A stretch of DNA of 64,000 bases from Symsagittifera roscoffensis (GCF_963678635.1 NC_087063.1:77707617-77771616); one strand, 5' to 3'; counted from the stretch's first letter, positions 10,817 to 23,709 are shown. Notes: generated by a model from the sequence alone, not told the origin. A program made the numbers and translations.

Positions 10817-12320
10817 TCTTCACACCACGATCATCTACAAAACAGAAAAGAAAAATAAAAATACAAACTTGTTAAATTCTCCTAAAATTCGTTAAATTTT
10901 TGCACTAAATAATGTAGTAAAATTCATACCAAATGTAGTAATTTTATTTATAAATTATTTCCCCATGAAGCAGTAAACCTAATTACGATGAAAATTTATA
11001 GTTTTCAAAATTCCCCAAAACGCAGAAAAATTAAAATTCTACGCAATAAATTGATAAAATGAGAAAGCAATACTAATCTTTTCAATATTTTTATTCACTC
11101 GCACAAGAATTCTATCCAAACTCGCACAGCTCGCCCACGAAGAATTGTTTAAATAATGATTTTGAGTTTCAAGCTTTCACTCTCAACAACTCTAACACAC
11201 GATAACAAGTTTTAAACTTTCCTGTAACCAGGTTGGAAAGGAATTATATACTACACCAAACTAACCAACGCAGTTAACTAAACACCACAAATCATAAAAT
11301 AACAGCATGACTAAGAAAAGAAAACCAACTGTACCCAAACCGGATTAACCCAGTTTAAAACTGGACAATTTATTCTTTTGAAGACTATTATAAAGTCTAA
11401 GAAAGAAATAGTAAAACACAAAAAAGTCGCAAGACAAACCCAAACCAAAAACAATTTGGTTTTTGAAAAAAGGACGCAACCAAACTAACATAAGAAAGAC
11501 CAACATAAACCCAACATAAAACGTTATCACAAAACAGGACCTCTCAAAGAAACAGCATGAAATCATACTCCCACTCCTGGCCTAACCCACCAGAGAGGAC
11601 GTCCTGAGCATGCTCTATAGCCGGCCTAACCCACCGCGCTACATCCACGCTTTGTGACCACACTCCTTTTTTTTTATAAGAGGTACTCAAGGGTGAGTAA
11701 CTCTTGAAAATAACCAAACTAAAACAAAACGCTTTTGTGAAAACGACTAACTAAATTCATGATTAAAAAATCGAATTAACATAATTTTTTAAAATGTAAA
11801 TCATACTTTGCAGTATATAGATCAAAACACAACAACAAAGACGAACATCCAAAGATTAGATGATCCCATCACACTCGAACAAAAAAATGGCTTAGCACAA
11901 CCGACATGCCGTCCACAATCACAACTCAAAGGATTTAGAGTACGACTTGACTTCGCAGAAAAAGACTTCATTCAACTAGACCAATGACCACCTCGATGTT
12001 CAAGTATACGTACAGATCCGAGTTACAAGGCATCCCTTCCACACTCGATCTTCACGCCATTCCCAGACGAGGTTGCACACAAAACAAGTTCACTACATAA
12101 TACAGAAAAACCTGTCATAGCAAACCATTTTGAAATCGGATTGATTTCATTGGGGATCACAGTCGTTGTCGAATGACGACGTAACAACTTCCTATCCATA
12201 ATTCCAGCGTCCTGGAACGTTCTTCTCCAAGAGAAACCGGACAAGAAAATGATATTCGCCAAATACCAACGTTCATCATCCATCCTACGTTCATCGCAAG
12301 GAGAAAGAGCCTGCCGAAAA
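10817..12320. other. A-rich 3' end of the retroelement and junction; possible LTR, no gene seen
   Basis: A-rich sequence continues to about 11,900. A TATA-like TTTTTTATAAGAGG occurs at 11,669-11,683, which could be an LTR promoter, and the string GGCCTAACCCACC occurs twice (near 11,578 and 11,623), each within otherwise different sequence. The stretch 11,830-12,310 has coherent but stop-containing frames on both strands. The LTR limits cannot be set without the 5' copy. Confidence 0.35.
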
Positions 12321-12324
12321 AACT

Positions 12325-15300
12325 TATCGTCTTCGGAATAATGCAGTTTTCAATTTTCGACCGTCTTTTAACTTTTAACTTTTTTAAACTTTCTGAAACT
12401 TTTTTAAAAGTGTCTTCCCAAATCTGACATTCTGGATTTAACAAAACGATGGGTTATGAAAATTTCCCCTGCATAAGTGGTTGCAATCAATATTTGTTTC
12501 ATTGAAATTTATAACTGTTTTGGCCATTTTTTAAGATTTTTTGAAAACTACGTTCCGAAATCTTAGATTTTGATTTCAAGCAAAAATACGGATTACGGGA
12601 AAGAATGGAGAGAAAGTGTTTATGGGTATTCAATGGAGAGAAAAGGGTTGAGAGAAACTCCCAATGCTTTATTGACTAGGCCCAAGTTTTTTAAACGAAA
12701 ATTTATCGTCCTCGGAATAGTCATTTGATTGATTTTTTGACAGTTTTTAGAAAAAAAAATTGATTTTCTTAAATATTTTGGTAAAATTTTGGGTTTAATA
12801 GGAAGAACGGATCTGAGATTTTGAATTCAATCGAAATTACAGATTAAGTGAATTTCTTTTGAATAACGTGCCTGCACATAAAAGTTTTTAAAAATTATTA
12901 GATTTTTTTTTAGAAAACTACACTCGTAACACTGAGATATTAATTTTTTTTAAATCAAACGGAAAAGTTGTGGGAAGCTCCAATGCATCAGCGGTTACGC
13001 CCAAAAGGTTATCTTTAAACTAAGACACGAAAAATCGAACTTATGATTTTTTGGCTCTTTTTTGAAAATTTTGAAAATTCCAAGTACCAACTTCCCAAAA
13101 AATGAAAATTTGGATTAAGAGGGGAGAAAGCGGTTGAGAGACGCTCCCCTGCATCAAAGTCTAATCCCACATTTGATACTCCTCAGAAAAGGGCTTATTT
13201 TAAAACTTTGGCCGTTTCCTGAAACTATTTGAATTTTCTCAAAAATTACACAATAAAACTTGAATGACTTCAATGATGACAACTTCAGTCGAATTGACGG
13301 GTTGTGGGGAGGCATTAGCGGTTGGGCTCAAAATTTTAATAGGAAAACTTATTACCCTCAGAAATGTCAAACTCTGAGTTTTTATCCATTATTTCGACTT
13401 TTTCACATGTTCAAAAACTAACCTCTTAGCTTAGAATTTTGAATGCAATGGAGAGAAAAGGTTGTCGAAAGCTCCTCTTCATTAGCAGCCAAACTCAAAA
13501 TTTTTTACACGAAAACTTAACGTCCAAAAAAATCATTTTGGAATTTTGTTGACGGTTTTTTGATTTTCTTTGAAGAAATCCTCCCAAACCTGATATCCTT
13601 GGTTCAAAGGAACAAAAAGTTTTGGTTAGCTGCCCTGCACAACGGGCTAGAATCAAAATTTGTTACAAAAAAATGGATTTTCCGTCTTATTTTATCAAAA
13701 ATGGACTTTTTAGAAAATTGCTCTCCAAACTTTAATTCTTCTGCATTAGAGGCTTAGCTAAAATTTTTAACACGAAAGCTCATTGTCCTCAACAAAATCA
13801 TTTTTTGATTTTTTTAAAACGTTTTTTGATTTTAGCAAAAATATCTTCCCAAATCTGAAATTTGGGGTTCAATCGAAACAATGGGTTATGGTTAGCTTTC
13901 CTTTATAAGCAGCCACAACCTAATTTTGTTACAAAAAGATTCATAGCCCTAGGAAAAGTCAATTTTTTTGTCTTGTTTTCATTTTTTTTGAAAACTACCC
14001 TCTAAATCTGAGATTTTGAGTTCAATGGAAAGAATGGGTTGACTGAACCTCTCCTGCATTGCTGGCTAAGCACAATTTTTTCAAAACAAAAACTTCTCGT
14101 CCTCGGAAAACCATATTTGTGATTTTTCAACTAACATTTTGAAAACGTTTGACTGTTCATAAAAACTACCCTCCCAATTGTAAGACAAAAAAGTGCAATG
14201 GTTAATGGAAATTTTCCTGTATAGGTATCTACAACCAAGTTTCGTTATAAAAATTAGCCCGCGGAAACATCAATTTTTCCAGCAATTTTTTGATACTTTT
14301 TGACTTATTACTCCCAAAATCTGAAATAAAGATTCAATTGAGAGAGCGAGTAATGGGAAGCATAAAAAATTATAATCATGTTATGTTACACACAATATAA
14401 TAGCCCTCAGAAACATCAAACTTTTAACTTTTGGCCGTGTTTTGAAACTAACTGGCTTTTCTCGAAAACTACACTCGTAAACCTGAGATACTGGCTTCAA
14501 TCAAATGGAGGCGTTGACGGAAACTCCGTTACATCAGCAGTAACGGGCAAAGTTTTTTGCACGAAAAATTATAAATCTTTGAAAACTCAAACTTTTGAAA
14601 CTTTGTCCATTCTTTTGATTTTCTGCCATTATTTTTTTTTTCATTAGAAAGAATGGATTAAAAGAAGCTCCTGTGCATTAAGGGCTAGGCTCAAAAATTT
14701 TTACACAAAAGACTATCACCTCAAATTTCTGATTTTTTGACCGTTTTTTGATATCTAAGACTTTGGGTTAACGAAAAGTTTTGAAACTCGAACGGTCAAC
14801 ATTTTTTGTACGTTTATTCAACTTATTGAATTTTTTCCAAAAAACACCGTGCAAATTTGTCCCCTGCTTTTGTCCCATATTTTTTTACGAAAGTTATGAA
14901 CTTGGAAAAGTCAAATTTTTGATTCTCCGTCTTTTTCTCAATTCTTTGACTCATTCCGAAACTACCCTAGAAATCTTAGTTTGTGGTTTCAATAAGGAAA
15001 ACCGGTTATAGTAATTGCTCTGTTTTAGCGGATACGCCTAAGATTTTTCTATACAAAAAGTTACGCCCCTTGGAAAGGTCAAAACTTTGAATTTTTGTCT
15101 TTTTTTAAAAAATTTTGCCTTCAATAAAAAAACAACCTTCCTAAAAATAAAATATGAGGTTTAATGAAAAAACGGTTTGCTCGTAGGTCTTCTGCATTAG
15201 CCGCTACGTCCAATAAATTTTAAACAAATTTACTGTCATTGAAAAAAGTCGTATTTTTGATTTTTTTTTTCAGTTTACAAGAAATTGATTTGTTCCAAAA

Positions 15301-16210
15301 AAACTTCCCTCCCAAATCTGAAGATTGTTTTCAATCGAAGAAACAGATTGTGGTAAGCTATCCTGTATGAGTGGCTATCCCCAATTTGTTTTGCAAGAAC
15401 GATTATGACGCTAGGAAACATCAAACATTTTGGTTTCGTTCAAAACAATGAGTTGTAGCAAAATCTGTTGCATGAGCGACTATACTAATTTTTGTTTCAC
15501 AAATTATGACCCTCAGTAAGATCAATTTTTGCAATTTTTGATCATTTTTTGAAGCTCAAAGACTTTTCTCAAAAACTAGCTCCCAAATCTGATAATTTTG
15601 GTTTAAGAGAGATTGATATGCGGAAAACTCCGATATACCAACGGTAACGTACTTTTTTTTCCAACGGTAACGTACACGAAAAGTTAAGAGTTTTTTGGAA
15701 AAGTCAAAATTTTGATTTTTGACCATTTTTCAAACTTTTTGATTTTTGATCTAAGATTTTGAGTTCAAAAGAGAGGATCAGGAAAAACTGAACTGCATTA
15801 GCAATTACGCCAATTTTAGTCATTTTATGAATAGTCATTTTCGGAATAGTCGGAATAGTCATTTTATTGACTTTCTGACATTTTCGTTTCTTATACTTTT
15901 TTGACTTTTCTCGAAAACGACCCTCCCTAAAAAGGGATGAACGAAGCTTCTCAATATACGCAGCTACGTCCAAACTCTTTCGGAAACAAAGTTATGGCTC
16001 TCAGAAAAACAACTGTTTAGAATGAATTGTCCATTTTTGAAACTTTTTGCCTTTTCTTGAAAATTACCGAGCCGGAATTGATATCAAGGGTTTAATCGAG
16101 GCAGCAAGCTGTGAGAACCTCCGTGCATAAGCGTCCTCTTAGTTTTTTTATTAGATAAACAACTAAAGTTTCAGGTGAAGTCCATTTTTGAAACTTTGAA
16201 AAATTGTTGC
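12325..16210. repeat. Highly diverged tandem satellite, period about 160-165 bp, roughly 23 units
   Basis: A recurring block can be followed through the region: a 'CTCCCAAATCTGAGATTTTG'-like segment, 'GGTTCAATCGAAAGAATGGG', 'AGCTCCCCTGCATTAGCGGC'-like, 'TTTTTTACACGAAAACTTA', 'CGTCCTCGGAAAAGTCA' and a T-rich end 'TTTTTGACCGTTTTTTGAAA'. The 'CCTGCATTAGC' landmark or its variants recur near 12,468, 12,658, 12,980, 13,145, 13,310, 13,470, 13,630, 13,750, 13,900, 14,050, 14,210, 14,530, 14,670, 14,860, 15,020, 15,190, 15,360, 15,470, 15,630, 15,790, 15,950 and 16,110. Units differ from each other by roughly a quarter to a third of positions by eye, so the array is old. All short ORFs inside it are incidental. 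Confidence 0.75.
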
Positions 16211-16328
16211 TTTGGATGAAAAATTGTCTATCACAAAATTAAGACGTTTTGCTCATTTGTTTTATCAGTTTTTTTCTATCTCCTCTGAAAATTATAAAAG
16301 GCATGACTTTCAGGTTTTTCAACCGTCA

Positions 16329-16351
16329 CCCCCCCCCCCCCCCCCCCCCCC
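16329..16351. repeat. Poly-C tract (23 C)
   Basis: An uninterrupted run of 23 C immediately right of the 160-bp satellite, followed by a short C-rich stretch. It stands out in AT-rich surroundings. Confidence 0.95.
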
Positions 16352-16619
16352 TCCTCGTACCCCACCCCACTCGACGTTAAAATTATTTTTGCGGCATTAG
16401 CATTGATTTTATGAGCTGCCATATTAGGAAAAAAAGACTTTTTAATTGATTAATGAACTTTCGCAACAATTTTTCATGACAATTGGACCATGTGAACAAA
16501 ATACAAAAGCATTTTTCAAAATTGCAGAAAAAAAAAGAAGCGGTAGCAGAGCCGTTTTCCATCAAAAGCAACTTTAAACTCTGGTTACCTCAAACAGCCA
16601 ACAACCCTCAAATATCTGG

Positions 16620-16932
16620 TATTCATGACATGAATTGTCTCACATGAATTAAAGAAAAATGCGGTAAAATCTTTTAATAATAGCATGATTTGTTCCGAAG
16701 TAATGAGTAATAAATTTGACATCAACAAAGTGACTTTTAAGATATGTTCATCAAATTGTCTTAAATATTTGGCGACCACAAAATTATTTAAGACAATTTG
16801 ATGAACATGTCTTAAAAGTCACTTTGTTGAATTCAAATTTATTACTCATTAGTTCGGAACAAATCATGCTATTATTAAACAATTTTACCGCATTTTTCTT
16901 TGATTCATGTGAGACAATTCATGTCATGAATA
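16620..16932. mobile_element. Foldback (long inverted repeat) element, ~313 bp
   Basis: The left arm 16,620-16,770 and the right arm 16,780-16,932 are reverse complements over about 150 bp with few mismatches. They are separated by about nine bases (GGCGACCAC). Landmarks are TTCATGACATGAATTGTC at the left end and its complement at the right end, and TTTAAGACAATTTGATGAAC beside the centre. The transcript or single strand would form a near-perfect hairpin. No coding capacity. It resembles a foldback MITE; target-site duplications were not clear. Confidence 0.85.
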
Positions 16933-17353
16933 TCTGGTTTCCAGCTTTAAAAAAAACTAAGTTTGGCTGTTCGACTTTTTTATTTTCCTACTGACAAAAA
17001 TTAAGCCTCTTAAAATTTCCAGAAAAAGTTTGAAAGCTTTTGCATCATTAGTCATCGAATCCTATAATTATAGTAGCCGCCCTCGAAAAGTCAGTTTCGC
17101 CAAATTAAAGTTGAATCTAAATTTCATAAGAACAATTGAAACGGTTGCTTTTTTAACTAAGATTCAAGAAACTGTTATGATGGGCACTTTTCATTCAAGG
17201 CAACCATTCGCATAAAACGGAGTAATTTTTTGGCGCCAAAAAATGGTTGTACGAAACTACTCCTGATATGTCATTGTACTTTGGTATGAGTCGACTTATT
17301 TGAATGAAATTTGCCCAGTATGAATTTGAAAACGAGTAATGTTTTAACATAGA

Positions 17354-17713
17354 CAGGGGTAGATCTAGGATTTTCTCGCGGGATGAGGGAGGATTCTGAG
17401 CTCTCCTAAATCACAATCAAGACTCCATATTTACCAAAAATTCTGCGCCCCAAGCAAAATTTTGAAGAAAAAAACGGTGCAAAAAAGGCATTTTCAGATA
17501 ACTTTTGGAAAGTTTTGACCAAAAAATTGCGTTTTTTCGGCGTGCGCTCGCCCTTCAAATTTAATATAAATGGCGCCGATGGCAAATTTAGAAAAACTGT
17601 AGGATCCGTCACCAAAAATGGATATTTCAAAATAGTACAAAAGGTGGGGTGCCCTTTGGGGGTCGGCAGGGGGTCGAATTCCTGAGCCCCCCCCCCCCCC
17701 CCCAAAAAAAAAA
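17354..17713 (+). mobile_element. MITE-like repeat with CAGGGGYGGATCTAGGA terminus, copy 1
   Basis: It starts CAGGGGTAGATCTAGGATTT and contains a landmark AAAAATGGATATTTCAAAAT, then a G-rich segment with GGGTCGAATTCC and a 17-C run (17,687-17,703) followed by ten A. Related copies are at 25,922, 30,197, 34,560 (inverted) and 39,510 (inverted). The terminus resembles those of non-autonomous DNA transposons; a hAT-type origin is a guess. Confidence 0.65.
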
Positions 17714-19789
17714 ACCGCTGGTGAACCTAGACATTTGTTTGTTTTAGGCACAACTTCATGCTCAACAGAATCGCCTTTGTGTTTGAGTTCGGGAAGTCTA
17801 CCAAATACGTCAGCAGCGCAACTGTGTATGTCGGTCTTTCGAAGTCATTTTTTGTAACCCTTACCCATCAAATATGAGCTTTAAGTAGATCGCTATCAAT
17901 CTCTCTACCTTCTAGTCTAACCGCTACCGATCTCTATCCTTCTTGCAAGAGTTTGCAAAAACGGGACATTACATGGTCAGACTGTACCTTTATAAGGGGT
18001 GTTTGCGTGCATGTGTGTATGTATGCGCGTGTGTGTGTGTCATATGTGAAGGGTTGTAAACAAATATATTGTTTTTAATTAGAATGCCGATAAATGCAAT
18101 ACAATTATTTTTTATTGAAAAAAAAATTTTGAGATATATTTTTTGTTATTAGAACAATTTTTTGTTCAAGGACAAAATTGGCATAATTGTGTGGTCGCTA
18201 AAATTAAACTGTGCGCTGGATGTTCCTGGATTCCAGAGACGGGCCTTTAAACTTGTTAAACTTTTAGACCCTATCTACAATTAAAACTGTAGGTCTCGAC
18301 CAGTTCTGAGCATTTGCGCTCTAAAATTATATACAATGTCCTAATTTATAAAAAAAAAATCCGAAAGCTAAAATCCGATGATTTTTCTTGTTACTCAAAA
18401 TAGTTTAAAAGTTCTGTAGAACTGAAAATTTTTATTGTCGGTACCTAGATAAACAACTAGACATTTTTTTTGTCGATAACAAAACTTTTGAATAAGTGTG
18501 AACGGATAATTGATCGGGAAGTTCGGGCCATAGACACCAGTACTAGGGTTAATTTTGTATTGGTGTATGACTCGAACATGCTGATCACAAAAAAAAAATG
18601 TACAATTTCTTCAAAACGTCCCCAGAAATTAGCGAAACTGTACTGTGAGATGGAACCATCCTTAAGTTAAGTGGTCTGGTGGTGAAAAATAAGGCAAACT
18701 AGTTAAATTTTTCTTCCTCAGGTTTCTTCTGCGTGCGTTGCTGGAAATTAATCAATTTGTTTGATTCTCCGCCCGCCTTGAAGCAACTAATTTTTAACTC
18801 GCTTCAGGTATACCATAGCCGTTTTCACCAGTCCGATTATTATAAACCTGGTTGCGTCATAGTAAATTTAATTGACCAGATATGGTACTATCAAGTTGGT
18901 TAAATTGATTCTTTTCATCCTCGGTTCCTTCTATGTGTGTGTTCTTAGAGCTCAACCCACCTAATTGAACTCCAACAACCGCATTGGCAATTAAAATAGG
19001 TCTCTTAGGTGTATGGTATCAATTCCAGGAAATAGTTTAATAGATCACGCGCTTTAAGCACTTCCAGCTCCGTCTCAGAATTGCGTCAAAAAAAACTTGC
19101 TCCAAGGAACCAGGGTTAAATTTGAAACTCTCAGAAAATTACACAGTACTAGTTTCATCAATACTTATCTCACGATAACGACATAGTAATTTGGCACGAC
19201 ACCAATATTAACTCAATAATCGCAAAAACAATAACAGCAAGATAAGTCATAAGCACTTTATCAAGATAAAATTAGGAAAGTCTGTAGACGCAACGGAACT
19301 AAGGATTAAGAGCAAAATTTGTTTCAACAGATATTCTCGTTCTGAACGTCTTCAAAGGTTTTATCTTTATGCGTAACTAAAAGAACCAGGTACTAATTGA
19401 AAAGTACAAAAAACTTCCCCAGCCTCTTCACCTTGAGATTACCACTTAAAGCTCGCAATGCTAGGAAAATAGGCTTCAGGCAGATGTTTTGAGGCGTCAA
19501 ATTACCCATCTTGTGTTTCATATATCACTGTTCATTTAATTAAGTATCAATATAGTGTCTTGCTTTAATCATTGCTTACCATTTAGTGAGCATCCGTTAA
19601 GTGAGGTCGATTACAGAGAAAATGAAAAAAAAAATCATAAAGAAGGCATACAAAAAACCTGAAACCCGTCTAAACCTAAAATGAGCCGCTTAAAAGTCAT
19701 TCAATAGAACTGGAGTACAATCAGGATATTAGTCGCACCTCGAAAATTGATATTGCTTGAAAAAAAAGATGTCGACATAAATGAGCAGT
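17714..19789. other. Intergenic stretch, no gene seen; TG-rich microsatellite at 18,000-18,050
   Basis: The only simple feature is an interrupted alternating purine-pyrimidine tract of TG/TGTA/GCGC at about 18,000-18,050. Two similar segments, CTTCCTCAGGTTTCTTCTG (18,713) and CATCCTCGGTTCCTTCTATG (18,918), may be a small degenerate duplication. A 66-codon frame at 18,470-18,670 matched nothing I know. A 5' LTR for the BEL/Pao element could lie here but none was delimited. Confidence 0.5.
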
Positions 19790-21560
19790 TTTTTAGGTGA
19801 GAGTGATAAATATACCCTGAAAAAATTTTCAGCAAGACGTTTGGCTCAAAAAGTTAACCGAATGGAACAATAGAGTAATTCATGAATCTCACAGTTACTT
19901 TCACAGTTACCTTGACCCTTTAGCGGTCCCAGCACAGGGGTCTTTACAGGAAAGTAGGTCTGAGACATCCTCACGCTCGCACAAAACAAGAATGATAGAA
20001 GCACAAGGATCGGAAAACAGGTCACATGGCGAGGAAAATAGTAAACATGAGTCACAAAAGTCTGAAAAATATGCTTCCAGTTGTCATTCCTCGACTGTTC
20101 TCACTTTGTCGTCAAGTAAAAAAGGGCATTAAAGGGACGCCAAGAGGAGCTGGAAAGGCAGTATCAAGTATCCATAAGGCTTAAAGAGTAAAAAATTGTC
20201 CTAAGTTCGGAAATAGTCAGCCGGATTTGCAACAATTGGTCATAAATCAAAAGAAGCACTTATTGAGGTGGAAATGAAGACTTTTTCACTTGAGGTTTGT
20301 GAATTTGAGGTACGAGAAATTAAAGGAAAACAACTTGACACAAGTAAGACGGCCCACTACAAAAGTTGCAACCGACCGAACTGAAGTTTGGGTTGACTCT
20401 GTTAAAATACGGCCACCACCTGACAGTGCTAGTGTGAAAGGTTTCCTGGCGTGCACTCATGTCTCGAATACCTCAAGACGGTAGATCTCTGGCAGCCTCG
20501 TTCATGCAAATAACACAGGTATGATTCATAATCAAGAGCACACAGCATCGAGTGACTCTAGAATTTAATTTCATGAACATCGTGCTATGCCTCAATTTGG
20601 CACTGCAAACTTTTTGCCATCGCAGGCTTCCGATCCACCCTTTTTCCCCATTGGGAAATGTTTTTTTTTATAGTGCACAAGTTTTACCTCCATCCAATTC
20701 TTCAAACACAATATAATGATAAAACTTCCAACGAAGAGACCGATAAAGACCTGTCCCAATCTTGCAGATATAACCCGATTTTGGTTTTGGTTTTGCTTTT
20801 TTTGTCACCTGGATATTTTGTGGTTGACTTCCCATCACCTGGAGCAATTCCGCCGCCGTTTTTCTTTCGGCAGCTCATCGCTATGCATCGCTTTCAGATG
20901 CACCATACTATTCCTTTTGTACCGCATACTGTGTTAACCAATACCAACGATCCAACGATTAGTGTACAAGGGATGCAATACCATGGCGATTGACACAGAC
21001 AACTCCAATTGTCACGCCTGCGCCTGTTTCATCTTGGTATGTTGGAAACATTCTTCTAATGTCCCAACGTGCAACACAGCCGTCCAGTATACTATTGGCA
21101 GGGCTCTGTATTTTAAAACTCCGTCATTTATTCCTCAACACGTTCAGCTTTTATCTCAAAAATACTAATACTGGTTATCTTCCAATCAACAAGAATAACG
21201 CAAGGCCCTTTGCTAACGCGAATCAAGAATCTTCATTCGATCGATTTCTCTCCGCATCTGAAAAGCTGGGATTAGCATTACATAATCGCAAAGATCAGCC
21301 TACTGAATGGATTTTAGCTTAGTTTGATGGCAATCTGTCGAACTGGCACGAATTGTTTGTCCAATTTAAATCAGCCAAAAAGTCCGTTGTTCTCGCAAAT
21401 GATATGAAACTGACATTCATAAAAACACCAGTCACATGGAATGTAACATTCGCAATGCCGATTGCAATGCTTTATGTGACCTCAAATGTAACCACTCCCC
21501 TGACGTTGGTTCTTTGTGATAGTGAATCGACACCTTTTTTGGCACTTTAAATTCAACTAC
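19790..21560 (+). pseudogene. BEL/Pao gag and start of protease (broken)
   Basis: From about 19,890 a Ser/Glu-rich frame is followed by a charged, probably coiled segment (RQEELERQYQVS near 20,143), typical of BEL/Pao gag N-termini. A further segment at 20,990-21,322 precedes the diagnostic FDGNLSNWHELFVQFKSA at 21,323-21,376, the BEL/Pao counterpart of the Phe-Asp-Gly ... Trp ... Phe motif. A TAG directly precedes that motif. The rest of gag seems shortened, because only ~130 bases later the protease active-site region appears as LVLCDSEST (~21,507-21,533). The normal Asp-Ser-Gly is Asp-Ser-Glu here. Frames end at 21,548-21,550. Confidence 0.6.
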
Positions 21561-21562
21561 CA

Positions 21563-22780
21563 TTGTTGAGGCGCACAAGATCACTTGCTGTTTCCTCCGA
21601 GCTGAAGAAAAACAATTTCGCGTTCACTCTGTATGCGTACGTTGAACACATTATTCGGATTGGTTCTGATCTAATCAATATTGCTGATTTGCAAAATAAA
21701 TATCCACAATCAGCAATTACTAGCCCCACTTATTATACCTATGAGGAAATTGAAGTTACTATAGGAAACGACTACTACCACATTGTTAGACCCATTGACT
21801 TTTTCTTAGGAGGGGACAATAACTGTGTTCCACTCGCCTACCGATAGGTTGAGTCGTAAGTGATCAATTGCTGCCGTCCGCTGGTTCCTCTTTTTCGTGT
21901 TCTAAGTGTGTTGTTGAAGATTCCTCTTTAACTGACCAGATAATGTCCTGGCACGAGTTGCAGTCTTATGGGAAATTCAAAAAAGTCGACAGCCGGTTCG
22001 CATCCGATAAAAATGCTTTATCCATCCTTAATTCTGAAACCACTCAGGATGACGAAAGATACATCGTGCCTTGCCTCGGATTGATAGTAATGTCAGTCTA
22101 TCAAACAATTACTACCCTTTACTCGCATAATTTAAAAATTAGAATGAAGCTTAAATGAAAACCTTGATTTTGGTGAAAGATACACAACAAAAAAGGAGAC
22201 TAGGAGAGGCTATGTCGTTTATGTCGAACCTCATGATCCACTTGAGCAATCAGATTGCAAGTGGTATCTTTGCGCCATCCTGTCGTAAACGCATGCAAGC
22301 CTTGTAAAGCGCGCCGAGTCCTTATTGAAGCTTCTAATTTTAAGGCACATCCTTAAATACGTCATTACTAGTGGCTTCGGACCTGCCCCAACAACTAAAA
22401 ATTTTTACTTTTGAGATTCCGCCCACACAAGTACGCGTTTCTCCGGTTTTAGACGATATGTTCATCCAGTTAGAGCCTTAGAACACAATAAAATTTCGCT
22501 CCCTTTTTGTGGCGGCAGAATACAATTTCCGATGTGGTAGTTGACTACTTTATTCGCCATATAGTCGGTGCACGGAAACGCTTACATGCGCCAGGTTTCC
22601 CCTGTGAAAAATTCCTTTGTGCAAATGCTACAATATCCATATGGCCTGAGGCCACATCAATCGTAATTTACGATTTTTTCATGGACGATTACTTGGACTT
22701 GTTTGAGAACGTTAACTATGCAATTAGGAAGAATCGTGATTTGGTTTCGTTATTCAATTTGGAGGAGTTGGTTTGACTAA
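21563..22780 (+). pseudogene. BEL/Pao protease end and reverse transcriptase (broken)
   Basis: The frame 21,563-21,847 carries the protease C-terminal part ending in IDFFLGGDNNCVPL, the position where BEL/Pao proteins have the Asp-Leu-Leu-Leu-Gly-Ala-like motif. Frames at 21,868-22,158 hold the linker with SILNSETTQDDERYIV, typical of the start of BEL/Pao RT. RT continues in pieces through 22,440-22,500 (VSPVLDDMFIQLEP) and 22,507-22,776, which includes SIVIYDFFMDDYLDLFENVN; the catalytic Met-Asp-Asp is intact. About 350 bases between 22,158 and 22,500 are more scrambled. At least five stops or frame changes make this non-functional. Confidence 0.72.
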
Positions 22781-23709
22781 ACTTGTCAGTAATGCTGATA
22801 AAGTTACTTCAGCATTGGGCCCAGAGGTTTACCAAACTACGCCTTCAACCGTCAAAGGAATATTTAATGGTGTCGAATAACCTTACACGCCTTAGGTCTT
22901 AAGTGGGACAATTTGAAAAAAAAAACATTGGTTTTTAGCAGAGGTCTAGATTGTCCTCTCGATAAGGCAATAGCTCAACGAACCGTCTTGAGTTTCGTCT
23001 CTTCTGTGCTTAACCCTGTTGGGTTAGTTGCCTCATATGCAATTAGCGCCCATCTACTGCTTAAATACGTTTGAAAACTAAGTGGTCAATTTTGGTCAGA
23101 CAAGTTGCTGGAAGACATCATCAGTAAATTTCCCTATTGGCACTCAGACCTGCCAGTCTTAGGGCAACTGACTATTCCTCGCTAAAACTTAACAAAACCT
23201 GTGGATCACATTGTTCAAGGACATGATCAGCGAAAAGTCGCAGGTCATTTTCTCCGCTGTTGAGTTTGTGCGAGCGCTACTCATGAGTTCGCACAAGACT
23301 TGAATATCCTTCGATTTTTATGAAACTCCTGTTGAGCCGATGGAAAGGCTCTCAATGCTTAAGCTAAAACCTCAAGTTGCTCTACTCGCCACATGACTGA
23401 TGGACCTCCTGCTAAAATCAAGCACGTTTTAGGTTATTTCTGTCTACAAATGGGAGGATAGTACTATGATTTTGCAGTGGCTAAACTCCAACGACAATTT
23501 ACTGGTATTCATCACTAACGGTGTCGGTCAAACTCTCGATTTGACCACCGTAAAGGAATGCCACCATGCTCTGAGCAGTGATAATCCAGCGGGTACCGAT
23601 ATACAGGGATTTCTTTGGAAGCACTCAAGGATAGCAGCTAGTTTGTACCCGATCAATGTATGATAAAAAAATCTCGTTTTGAAAAGTTCTTTTTGATGTC
23701 GATGATATC
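22781..23709 (+). pseudogene. BEL/Pao RNase H-like (peptidase A17 region) remnant
   Basis: Motifs in broken frames: LGLKWDNLKKKTLVFSRG (~22,897-22,945), SFVSSVLNPVGLVASYAIS (~22,993-23,045), the BEL/Pao signature 'shift to a new phase of the RT after the active site', and LQWLNSNDNLLVFITNGVGQ (~23,470-23,530), the position of the Val-Xaa-Xaa-Trp-Leu ... Val-Phe-Val-Ala-Asn-Arg motif. SSDNPAGTDIQGF at ~23,574-23,612 corresponds to the Asn-Pro-Ala-Asp RNase H end. Between these, stops are common. Confidence 0.68.

Larger units (their letters stand above)
1..11900 (+). mobile_element. Degenerate env-bearing Ty3/gypsy-type LTR retroelement, 5' part outside the window
   Basis: The stretch holds, in order, the end of a protease region, reverse transcriptase, RNase H, a zinc-binding integrase with a GPY-type tail, small hydrophobic ORFs, an envelope-like ORF and a further ORF. 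The order RT-RNase H-integrase is the Ty3/gypsy (and retrovirus) order. The + strand is strongly A-rich and G-poor to about 11,900, as is common for the sense strand of retroelements, and the bias ends where the satellite begins. Gag and the 5' LTR would lie left of position 1. No 3' LTR could be delimited because its partner is absent. Every coding segment has stops or frame changes, so this copy is dead. The right boundary is approximate and rests on base composition only. Confidence 0.8.

Noticed and set aside
12023-12444. Overlapping minus-strand ORFs at the right end of the retroelement
   Set aside because: Coherent frames also exist on the + strand, no motif on either, and part overlaps the satellite start.
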